Assembly (NCBI GenBank): GCA_001830645.1
Contig: MIBM01000348.1
Coordinates: forward strand, 1 to 5,058
Direction of reading: 5' to 3'
From: Spirochaetes bacterium RIFOXYC1_FULL_54_7
GTDB taxonomy: Bacteria > Spirochaetota > Spirochaetia > Treponematales > UBA12059
DNA: 5,058 nt
Shown here: one piece after another, positions 1 to 4,807 of the stretch
How positions within the stretch are numbered: position 1 is the first letter of the stretch
Layout of the letters: each line of letters begins with the position of its first letter
Made by a program: the position numbers and the translations under genes
The notes under the pieces: model-generated
Told to the model about the DNA's origin: nothing
Seen by the model: only the letters and a program-made list of their open reading frames with translations
The model's database searches: none

Positions 1-129
1 TACCGCGTCTTGCGTTATACGCGCCGCCATCTGTTCTGCGGCCGTAAGTTGAAATCTGGCGTAAAGCCAGCGGATCATCCATCCCAGGAAAATTCCAGCA
101 AGGGGAAGGGCTATGTATAGAATAGCCAT
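1..129 (-). CDS. rny: Ribonuclease Y, N-terminal fragment (gene continues off the left edge)
   Basis: RNase Y is a membrane-anchored endoribonuclease that starts mRNA decay; the full protein is usually a little over 500 residues with coiled-coil, KH and HD domains. Only the first 43 codons are here. They show a short hydrophobic N-terminal anchor (about residues 2-23, containing LPLAGIFLGW), then a basic and aromatic boundary (RWLYARF). After that comes the start of an amphipathic Ala/Glu/Gln-rich stretch (AAEQMAARITQDAV), which matches the onset of the family's long coiled coil. The start codon at 129 is secured by a perfect AGGAGG (plus-strand 135-140) five bases upstream and by a strong promoter further out. 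The catalytic HD domain lies outside the window, so the name rests on the N-terminal pattern alone. The pattern most resembles spirochaete RNase Y as I remember it. A different single-pass membrane protein with a coiled coil is the alternative. Confidence 0.8.
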   Translation of the reverse strand, partial: MAILYIALPLAGIFLGWMIRWLYARFQLTAAEQMAARITQDAV

Positions 130-134
130 AAGTC

Positions 135-140
135 CCTCCT
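135..140 (-). promoter_or_regulatory. Ribosome binding site of rny
   Basis: A perfect AGGAGG on the minus strand lies 5 nt before the ATG at 129. It fixes the rny start. Confidence 0.85.
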
Positions 141-172
141 GCTCTCTTGTTTCTGTTATCTACAACAGGGCT

Positions 173-200
173 ATTATAGTTAAGGATCGAGCTTTGTCAA
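173..200 (-). promoter_or_regulatory. Near-consensus sigma-70 promoter of rny
   Basis: Read on the minus strand there is a perfect -35 TTGACA (195-200) and a perfect -10 TATAAT (173-178), separated by 16 bp. Transcription should start near 166, giving a leader of about 37 nt that contains the AGGAGG ribosome site. Such a consensus-like promoter suggests strong constitutive expression of rny. Confidence 0.85.
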
Positions 201-236
201 GAAAACGGCAGTAAGGTACCGGTTAGGCCCGATGCG

Positions 237-265
237 TTGACGATTGATGGTAGGGGTAGTATAGT
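237..265 (+). promoter_or_regulatory. Sigma-70 promoter of the RRM protein gene
   Basis: The -35 element TTGACG (237-242) and -10 element TATAGT (260-265) are separated by exactly 17 bp; each differs from consensus at one position. Predicted transcription start is near 272, which leaves an untranslated leader of about 97 nt before the ATG at 369. The promoter diverges from the rny promoter, with 36 bp between the two -35 boxes. Confidence 0.75.
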
Positions 266-271
266 CCCGGA

Positions 272-368
272 AGACCACGGCGTCTGCGGCCTGCCATGCC
301 GCCGGTCCGCTTTGGCGGGCCTATCTCGGGGTGCAGTTTCGATGAACCCCGGTTTCGAGGTGCATGGG
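272..368 (+). promoter_or_regulatory. Long structured 5' leader of the RRM protein mRNA
   Basis: From the predicted start (about 272) to the ATG the leader is unusually long for so compact a locus, and it is GC-rich. Possible pairings are: 288-295 (GGCCTGCC) with 314-321 (GGCGGGCC), 8 bp with one G-U; 327-332 (CGGGGT) with 346-351 (ACCCCG), 6 bp; and a competing 6-bp pairing of CCATGC (294-299) with GCATGG (362-367), between the Shine-Dalgarno and the start codon. Base pairing was worked out by eye. A role in regulation is inferred, by analogy with long leaders of cold-inducible RNA-binding protein genes. Confidence 0.4.
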
Positions 369-632
369 ATGTCAAGAAAGATCTATGTCGGAAACCTCAA
401 TTATGCGACAACCGACGACAGCGTCAGGGAACTGTTCCAGCAGTCTGGCACGGTAGAATCTGCCACCGTGATCATTGACCAGGCTACTGGAAGGACCCGG
501 GGCTTCGGTTTCGTCGAAATGGGAACGGAAGAAGCAGCCCGGATCGCTATAGAAAAGCTTGATGGAATGGAGTTCGAAGGTCGACGCCTCAGGGTAAATG
601 CAGCCCAGGAAAAGCCAAAGCGGCCAGCATAA
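369..632 (+). CDS. Small RRM-type RNA-binding protein
   Basis: This 87-residue protein is essentially one RNA-recognition motif, which binds single-stranded RNA on a four-stranded sheet. The RNP2 strand is IYVGNL (residues 5-10), and the RNP1 strand RGFGFVEM has the two exposed aromatics that stack on RNA. The usual beta-alpha-beta-beta-alpha-beta order is complete and ends in RRLRVNAA, followed by a short basic tail (KPKRPA). Such stand-alone RRM proteins occur in cyanobacteria, spirochaetes and some proteobacteria, and several cyanobacterial ones are cold-inducible. The frame stays open upstream to 237, but the ATG at 369 is chosen because GAGGTG (357-362) sits 6 nt before it and the conserved domain begins three residues later. 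The last 44 bp overlap the 3' end of the opposing pseudouridine synthase gene. Its neighbourhood with rny suggests a post-transcriptional role; the RNA targets are unknown. Confidence 0.93.
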   Translation: MSRKIYVGNLNYATTDDSVRELFQQSGTVESATVIIDQATGRTRGFGFVEMGTEEAARIAIEKLDGMEFEGRRLRVNAAQEKPKRPA

Positions 633-1533
633 GGCGGAAACGCTCTGGCAATGGTGTGCTGAAACAGTGGATTTCTGTCTCTCCCGGGATCATTATACGC
701 AATTCCGCTGCATGGAGCATTAGCGTTGCATCTGGAAACCTGGCATCCTTTTTTGCATATATCGGGTCGCCAATGATAGGACAACCCAGTTGCCGGCAAT
801 GCACCCGCAGTTGATGGGTCCTTCCTGTCCTTGGTTTCAAGGCCAGGAAGGCATAGTCGCCACTCGCACCAAGCAGCTTCCAGTCCGTTACAGCACGCTT
901 GCCCTTGCCTTCCTCGGAAGGGGCAAAACGCTTGCGGTTGGCCGGATCCCTGGCCTGCCATGAATCCAGCCGGCCGGATGGAGCAGGCGGGCGTCCCTTG
1001 ACCATTGCGTAGTACAGTTTGCTTGTCGATCTTTCCCTGAACTGGGCTGCAAGGAATTCCTGGGCAACCGCATTCTTGGCTGCTATGATGACTCCCGAGG
1101 TATCCTTGTCAAGGCGATGCACGATTCCGGCCCTGGCAGGAGCAACCGGGTCCTCAGCACCCTGTCCAGAATGCCTGGAGGCGGAGAATCGACCCAGCAG
1201 ACCATTGGCCATGGTGCCCTGCCAGTTTCCATGTGCAGGATGGGTCACCATGCCCTGGGCTTTGTCCACCACTATAACCGAATCATCTTCATAGATCACC
1301 GATAGCTCCAGATCCTCGGCTGTTGCGGCCCTGGATTCTTCAGCTTCGAGTCTCAGGGCAAAGCGATCTCCTCCATGGACAAGCCGTGACAGTTTGACCT
1401 CCCGCCCATTGACCATAGCACCGGCCAACCGGGTTTTAAGCTGGCTGCGGGTCAGGGTCTTGAGGATTTCTGCTATGTAGCGGTCCAGCCGGATCGAGTC
1501 TTTTGATTCGACTGTACCTTCCAGAGTTTCCAT
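589..1533 (-). CDS. RluA/RluD-family 23S rRNA pseudouridine synthase
   Basis: The enzyme isomerises uridines to pseudouridine in structured RNA, in this subfamily usually 23S rRNA. With the chosen start it has 314 residues, close to RluD (326 in E. coli). An N-terminal S4 RNA-binding domain (about 14-60, IRLDRYIAE onwards) is followed by the synthase domain. Motif II is HRLDKDTSG at 139-147, with the catalytic Asp at 142. Later come GRTHQLRVH (237-245) and GDPIYA (about 255-260), both typical of the RluA family. The ATG at 1533 is preceded by GGAAAG at 6-nt spacing. An in-frame ATG at 1602 would add 23 polar, low-complexity residues lacking family character and has a poorer ribosome site. The C-terminus overlaps the opposing RRM gene by 44 bp. 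The modified position cannot be told from sequence; the S4 domain and length favour RluD- or RluC-like over RluA. Confidence 0.93.
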   Translation of the reverse strand: METLEGTVESKDSIRLDRYIAEILKTLTRSQLKTRLAGAMVNGREVKLSRLVHGGDRFALRLEAEESRAATAEDLELSVIYEDDSVIVVDKAQGMVTHPAHGNWQGTMANGLLGRFSASRHSGQGAEDPVAPARAGIVHRLDKDTSGVIIAAKNAVAQEFLAAQFRERSTSKLYYAMVKGRPPAPSGRLDSWQARDPANRKRFAPSEEGKGKRAVTDWKLLGASGDYAFLALKPRTGRTHQLRVHCRQLGCPIIGDPIYAKKDARFPDATLMLHAAELRIMIPGETEIHCFSTPLPERFRLMLAALAFPGLHLP

Positions 1534-1609
1534 GTCATTCTTTCCGGGTTGGTCTGCCTCGGGCTTGCGGCGATGGGCACCGGTTTTGCTGATTGTGGCC
1601 ATGATATAC

Positions 1610-1638
1610 TTTACCCGATACCTGCAAGTTTTTATACT
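1610..1638 (+). promoter_or_regulatory. Candidate promoter of the DUF432-mscS pair
   Basis: TTTACC (1610-1615, 4 of 6 matches) and TATACT (1633-1638, 5 of 6) are 17 bp apart, predicting transcription from about 1645. A second TATACT at 1605-1610 has only a weak -35 partner (TTTTGC at 1584-1589, 15-bp spacing) and would start near 1617. The first arrangement has the better geometry. It would make an ATG at 1642 or 1645 leaderless, so it favours the downstream TTG start at 1675. Confidence 0.5.
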
Positions 1639-1641
1639 GGA

Positions 1642-2487
1642 ATGATGAACGATCAAGAACAAGAGGCTGAAACCTTGGATATACTATGGAAAAACTGGAA
1701 CCTGCCTGTGGACGAAGGGGCACGCTGCCACTGTTTCGGGAATACATCCCTATATGTGTCAATCAATACGGCTGGTGACGGCGCGGTCCTTGCTGCCATG
1801 GTCAGATTTCCCGAAGTGAAGCCAGTGGTTAAAAAGAGCAATAAAACTGCGCGGAAACCATCTTTACCCGAATTGCCCCCCATTGATGATGCGGCATGGA
1901 CCAGAGCCTTCGTTGGCAAAACCCAGGAATACGGCCTATATCCCGGCTACCCTCCCCTGCCTATCTGTGTCAGGCTCCATGAATCTTTCTCCCTTCCACC
2001 AGGAAGTGACATAATGGGGTGGATATTCAGCCATCTCGAAGCCCGGATACTGATCAATGGAGAGGACATGGCCTCCTTTGCCTTGATTCCACCATACAAG
2101 ACCCTCTACGGCACGCCGGATTCCGGTGTGGTCTGCCGGTATGACGAGGCTGAGTTCCTGGCATCCGAAGAACCAGCAACACTTTTCTCCCATGCCAATC
2201 CTGCTCTGGTGGCCCATCCCGTCCGTATCCGCAATTCATCTTCCGGGCCGGTAAAGGTGAGCGATCTGTGTATCTATGGTGAACAGTTGTCCATTTTCGG
2301 CACAGGATCCCGGTTGCAGAGCGAGAGGCTGCTGTTCACCTTCAGCTCATCCGGTGTCCGCATGGCCATCGACAGCCAGGGCAGGGTTCCACGGGATGCC
2401 ACGGTGCTGGCCAGACCACGGGTATCGGGAGAAGAAAGGGCTTTTGAACGGTCCTTCGAACTCTTCAAAGCTATGACGAGGATATAA
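1642..2487 (+). CDS. DUF432-type protein upstream of an MscS channel
   Basis: This is a soluble protein of 281 residues with no signal peptide or membrane segment. It resembles the DUF432 family, whose function is unknown. Supporting stretches are the aromatic and Gly-rich middle (VRLHESFSLPP about 110-120; a YGTPDSGVVCRYDEAE segment at about 156-171), followed by a beta-rich C-terminal part (PVRIRNSSSGPVKVSDLCI to FSSSGVRMAID, about 193-244). A polar, basic linker (KKSNKTARKPSLPELPP, about 64-80) divides it from an N-terminal segment of some 60 residues (ILWKNWNLPVDEGARCHCFGNTSLYV). My recollection is that DUF432 genes often sit beside mscS-type genes, and here the gap is 2 bp, so the two are probably co-transcribed and functionally linked. 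The start is uncertain: ATG 1642 or 1645 lacks a good ribosome site, while TTG 1675 has one. The family call comes from remembered motifs, not a search. Confidence 0.65.
   Translation: MMNDQEQEAETLDILWKNWNLPVDEGARCHCFGNTSLYVSINTAGDGAVLAAMVRFPEVKPVVKKSNKTARKPSLPELPPIDDAAWTRAFVGKTQEYGLYPGYPPLPICVRLHESFSLPPGSDIMGWIFSHLEARILINGEDMASFALIPPYKTLYGTPDSGVVCRYDEAEFLASEEPATLFSHANPALVAHPVRIRNSSSGPVKVSDLCIYGEQLSIFGTGSRLQSERLLFTFSSSGVRMAIDSQGRVPRDATVLARPRVSGEERAFERSFELFKAMTRI
1661..1666 (+). promoter_or_regulatory. Shine-Dalgarno-like site that may decide the DUF432 gene start
   Basis: AAGAGG at 1661-1666 is followed after 8 nt by an in-frame TTG (1675). The upstream ATG codons at 1642 and 1645 have only GGA directly next to them, at unsuitable spacing. 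This site is the best-placed ribosome binding sequence in the region, although it lies inside the longer reading frame. Confidence 0.4.
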
Positions 2488-2489
2488 GA

Positions 2490-3389
2490 ATGAATGAGAC
2501 CGTAGCGACAACTGAAACTCTGACCGAGACAAGCGCTGCGGCCGAAGCTTTAGCACCTGACTCAGGCTCCTTGTTCGATCTCCTGCCGGATACCGGTCTG
2601 GTGGAGCATATCTTCACCGTTGACACCGTTATAACGGTTGCCCAGGTATTCCTTACCATATTCATAGGAATGGTATTGCTCGGCCTCGTGGTCGGCATAC
2701 TCAAGCGGGCATCAAAAAAACGCTTCGATGTGAGAACCAGCGGCTTGATCATCAAGATAACCCAATACCTTGGCATTTCGCTCATTGCCATCAATGCCTT
2801 CGATGTTGCCAAGGTAGATCTCTCGGCCCTGCTTGGGGCTGCAGGCATTGCAGGTATAGCCTTGGGTTTTGCTGCCCAGACCTCGGTATCAAACTTCATC
2901 AGCGGCTTCTTCCTGATCTCGGAGAAGATGTTTGCCCCCGGAGATGTATTGAATGTCGATGGCACGGTAGGTGTGGTGCAGTCGGTGGATGCCCTGTCCA
3001 TCAAGCTTCGAACCTTTGACAACCAGCTCGTACGCATACCCAACGAGACCCTCATCAAGACCAATGTCTTCAACATTACCCGTTTTCCTGCCAGACGCCT
3101 GAACATGAATATCCTGATCACCTATGACAGTGAATTGGAGAAGGCCAAGGTCATCCTGCTGGAGACCGCTGCGAAAAACCGTGACATCCTCAAGAATCCC
3201 GAACCACTCTTCTTTGTAAAAGGCTTTGCCGAGAATGGCGTGGAACTTCTGCTCGGCGTGTGGGTAGCCAGTGAAGATTGGGTAAACGCCAACAACAGCA
3301 TACACATCGATGTAAAAAAGCGGCTGAATGCCGAGGGTATCGAGTTTGCGTTCCCGACCAGAACCATCTACTCCAGACAAGTTGATTAG
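2490..3389 (+). CDS. mscS: MscS-family mechanosensitive ion channel
   Basis: MscS channels are inner-membrane heptamers that open on membrane tension and release solutes after osmotic downshock. The 299 residues match the basic three-helix architecture: an acidic N-terminal tail (1-40), TM1 about 46-71, TM2 about 84-104, and pore helix TM3 about 111-145. TM3 is rich in Gly/Ala (LLGAAGIAGIALGFAAQ, then SNFISGFFL). The beta domain follows (GDVLNVDGTVGVV at 151-163, and RIPNETLI at 182-189, the family's IPN signature), then the alpha/beta cage ending near IEFAFPTRTIY (284-294). There is no C-terminal cyclic-nucleotide domain. By alignment, the residues matching the Leu105/Leu109 constriction of E. 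coli MscS are Ala129 and Val133. GAGGAT (2478-2483) lies 6 nt before the ATG. The gene follows the DUF432 gene by 2 bp and precedes a cyclic-nucleotide-binding gene that has its own promoter. Confidence 0.95.
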   Translation: MNETVATTETLTETSAAAEALAPDSGSLFDLLPDTGLVEHIFTVDTVITVAQVFLTIFIGMVLLGLVVGILKRASKKRFDVRTSGLIIKITQYLGISLIAINAFDVAKVDLSALLGAAGIAGIALGFAAQTSVSNFISGFFLISEKMFAPGDVLNVDGTVGVVQSVDALSIKLRTFDNQLVRIPNETLIKTNVFNITRFPARRLNMNILITYDSELEKAKVILLETAAKNRDILKNPEPLFFVKGFAENGVELLLGVWVASEDWVNANNSIHIDVKKRLNAEGIEFAFPTRTIYSRQVD

Positions 3390-3404
3390 GAGTGTAGTTT
3401 ACCG

Positions 3405-3433
3405 TTGACGGTCATACCCTATTGCCGTATTCT
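3405..3433 (+). promoter_or_regulatory. Sigma-70 promoter of the cyclic-nucleotide-binding protein gene
   Basis: TTGACG (3405-3410) and TATTCT (3428-3433) lie 17 bp apart in the 88-bp gap after mscS, predicting a start near 3440 and a leader of about 38 nt. The -35 sequence is identical to that of the RRM gene promoter in this window. A small hairpin, CTTCC (3432-3436) with GGAAG (3443-3447), overlaps the predicted start. No terminator is seen after mscS, so read-through from the upstream genes is also possible. Confidence 0.65.
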
Positions 3434-3477
3434 TCCTGTTGCGGAAGCTGTCCGCGGCACTATTGAAAGGAGCTTCG

Positions 3478-3924
3478 ATGAGCAAGGAAAACGCACTGGC
3501 CAAGGTAAGCCTGTTTGCAAACCTGGAGCCAAAATACATAAAGGGCATAGCCCAGATCTGTACCGAACGGACCTTCAACGAAGGGGATGTACTCATGCGT
3601 CAGGGTGATGACGGCATAGGCTTGTACATCATTCTTGCCGGCAAGGTTAAGGTGGAGAAGGCCGACCAGAACGGCAAGCAGGTAGAACTGGCATCCAATG
3701 GTCCTGGCGATATCATGGGCGAGTTTTCGGTGCTGGATGGAGCCAAGCGCACAGCAACTGTCACAGCTGTAGAGACGACCAATTGTTTAGTGCTGGCATC
3801 CTGGGAGTTCAACTCCTTCATGAAGGCCCATCCCGAAATCGCCATCGATATACTACCAATAATCCTCAAACGGTTCAGGGAGACCAACGATGCCCTGCTT
3901 GGTATAAGCAGCGCCAGAAGCTGA
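3478..3924 (+). CDS. Stand-alone cyclic-nucleotide-binding domain protein (Crp/Fnr-type sensor without DNA-binding domain)
   Basis: This 148-residue protein is almost entirely one cNMP-binding beta-roll. It opens with the family's N-terminal helix (LFANLEPKYIKGIAQ, 12-26), then the beta-roll (FNEGDVLMRQGD at 33-44; LYIILAGKVKV at 49-59). The phosphate-binding cassette is GPGDIMGEFSVLDGAKRTATV (75-95), with Gly81-Glu82 and Arg91-Thr92-Ala93 in the positions used to hold the cyclic phosphate and ribose. It ends in a C-helix-like segment (about 118-140). No helix-turn-helix follows, so it is not a transcription factor of the Crp type. It may sense cAMP or cGMP and act on a partner protein. AAAGGAG about 6 nt before ATG 3478 sets the start; the frame extends upstream only to a TTG (3439) without a ribosome site. 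The adjacent MscS channel is the obvious candidate partner, but that is inference. Confidence 0.92.
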   Translation: MSKENALAKVSLFANLEPKYIKGIAQICTERTFNEGDVLMRQGDDGIGLYIILAGKVKVEKADQNGKQVELASNGPGDIMGEFSVLDGAKRTATVTAVETTNCLVLASWEFNSFMKAHPEIAIDILPIILKRFRETNDALLGISSARS

Positions 3925-3956
3925 CACAACAAGTTTCCGGAGGCTGGTTGAAAGTC

Positions 3957-4004
3957 CACAGGGAGTCTGGCCAGGAAAATCACAGGGAGTCTGGTCAGGC
4001 AAAA
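3957..4004. repeat. Two tandem copies of a 24-bp repeat
   Basis: Copy 1 (3957-3980) and copy 2 (3981-4004) are head to tail and differ at three positions (15, 20 and 24). The shared core CACAGGGAGTCTGG is exact. The repeat lies between the convergent cyclic-nucleotide gene and the HAD gene. The T at 3995, which distinguishes copy 2 from the C at 3971 in copy 1, forms the stop codon of the HAD gene on the minus strand. Confidence 0.8.
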
Positions 4005-4014
4005 CGCCAGACTC
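3987..4014. terminator. Hairpin between convergent genes, possible weak bidirectional terminator
   Basis: GAGTCTGG (3987-3994) and CCAGACTC (4007-4014) form a perfect 8-bp stem with a 12-nt loop that contains the HAD stop codon. A copy of the left arm at 3963-3970 could compete for the same partner. An overlapping alternative stem pairs GCAAAAC (3999-4005) with GTTTTGC (4021-4027). Neither is followed at once by a long T run on either strand, so intrinsic termination is uncertain. Confidence 0.3.
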
Positions 4015-4807
4015 GTTCTGGTTTTGCAGGATCAAAGAAAGCAGCCCCTCCGGGGATGAGCATATCCGCAATGGCAAAACCGCAGGCAACACCCTTGGCC
4101 CCCTCAACCCTGTCAGAATCGTTATTGACGGCTCTGGGTTTGTCTGTGGTGTGTACTGGTAAAACTGGTGCAGGAAGGGCGATGCAGGCCATGCCCGCGG
4201 CCTTGGCCGCCTGAATACCTGGCATCGAATCTTCAAGCACCAGGCACAAAGCAGGATCCACCCCAATCCGACGGGCTGCCTCCAGAAAGATATCAGGCGA
4301 TGGTTTGCCTCTTGGTACATCGATGGCGGAGACCCTTACCGGAAAAAGTTCACCCAGGCCCGCATACCCGAGGGTGCGATCGATGGCCAAGGGCGATGAA
4401 CCAGAGGCGATGGCAACCGGTACACCATGGGCAACCAGGTTGCGGGCAAATACAGCAACCCCGGGAAACACACGTGTCCTGTTCCTTGCAAGCTCCAGGT
4501 AGGCCTCATCCTTGAGCCGCAGTCGTTCAGACAGTGGCATTTCATTGAGCGGACTGGAAGGGAACAACTGCTGGAGCTTCGTGAAGAAATCCACTGCTCC
4601 CCAGCCGAACATGGCCTCGTTCAGTTCTTCCGTAAAATCGATGCCATAGCGGGCAAGAAAAACCTGGTCGTTTTCCCAGTAAACAGGCTCGGAATCTATC
4701 AGGGTACCATCAAGATCGAATATCACCCCCTTGATGAGAGGGAGCAGAACATCCCGATGCCGCAAGGCTCCGGTACAACCCGCGGTATGGTGACCGGTAT
4801 CCATCAT
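3995..4807 (-). CDS. HAD-superfamily hydrolase, sugar phosphatase / beta-phosphoglucomutase-like
   Basis: This cytosolic enzyme of 270 residues belongs to the HAD subfamily with a helical C1 cap, whose members hydrolyse or isomerise small phosphorylated metabolites, mostly sugar phosphates. All four HAD motifs are present. Motif I is FDLDGTLIDSEP, with nucleophile Asp31 and acid/base Asp33. Motif II is the Ser of IASGSS (135). Motif III is Lys168 of GKPSPD. Motif IV is LVLEDSMPGIQAA, with Glu192-Asp193 for Mg2+. The cap lies between about 44 and 112. The N-terminus carries about 26 residues before the first strand, longer than usual, but no better start is seen. ATG 4807 overlaps the preceding gene's stop as ATGA, pointing to translational coupling. 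The tail beyond motif IV is rather long (about 70 residues) and ends in ADMLIPGGAAFFDP, a common type of ending in this family. The substrate cannot be assigned; phosphoglycolate phosphatase is an alternative. Confidence 0.92.
   Translation of the reverse strand: MMDTGHHTAGCTGALRHRDVLLPLIKGVIFDLDGTLIDSEPVYWENDQVFLARYGIDFTEELNEAMFGWGAVDFFTKLQQLFPSSPLNEMPLSERLRLKDEAYLELARNRTRVFPGVAVFARNLVAHGVPVAIASGSSPLAIDRTLGYAGLGELFPVRVSAIDVPRGKPSPDIFLEAARRIGVDPALCLVLEDSMPGIQAAKAAGMACIALPAPVLPVHTTDKPRAVNNDSDRVEGAKGVACGFAIADMLIPGGAAFFDPAKPERVWRFA

Noticed and set aside
237..368. N-terminal extension of the RRM protein from an upstream start (131-residue form)
   Set aside because: It would begin on the promoter's own -35 element. 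The extension has no similarity to RRM proteins, and GAGGTG is well placed for the ATG at 369.
401..961. Long minus-strand reading frame (186 codons) over the RRM gene and the end of the pseudouridine synthase gene
   Set aside because: It runs antisense to the RRM gene and in another frame of the synthase gene, both well supported by motifs. Its translation is Pro/Arg/Cys-rich without a recognisable domain and it has no ribosome site.
1534..1662. Longer starts of the pseudouridine synthase (ATG at 1602, TTG at 1662)
   Set aside because: The extra residues lack family similarity, the TTG start would overlap the divergent DUF432 gene, and the ATG at 1533 has a better spaced ribosome site and gives the usual family length.
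2471..3121. 216-codon minus-strand reading frame antisense to mscS
   Set aside because: The mscS frame shows clear family motifs; the antisense translation is Ser/Thr/Arg-rich without domain character, as expected of a shadow frame.
3439..3477. TTG start at 3439 for the cyclic-nucleotide-binding protein
   Set aside because: It coincides with the predicted transcription start and has no ribosome site; ATG 3478 has AAAGGAG at proper spacing.
3999..4027. GCAAAAC/GTTTTGC inverted repeat as a strong intrinsic terminator
   Set aside because: The stem is AT-rich with a bulge, lies within the HAD coding end and has no adjacent T run on either strand, so it is mentioned only as an alternative fold.
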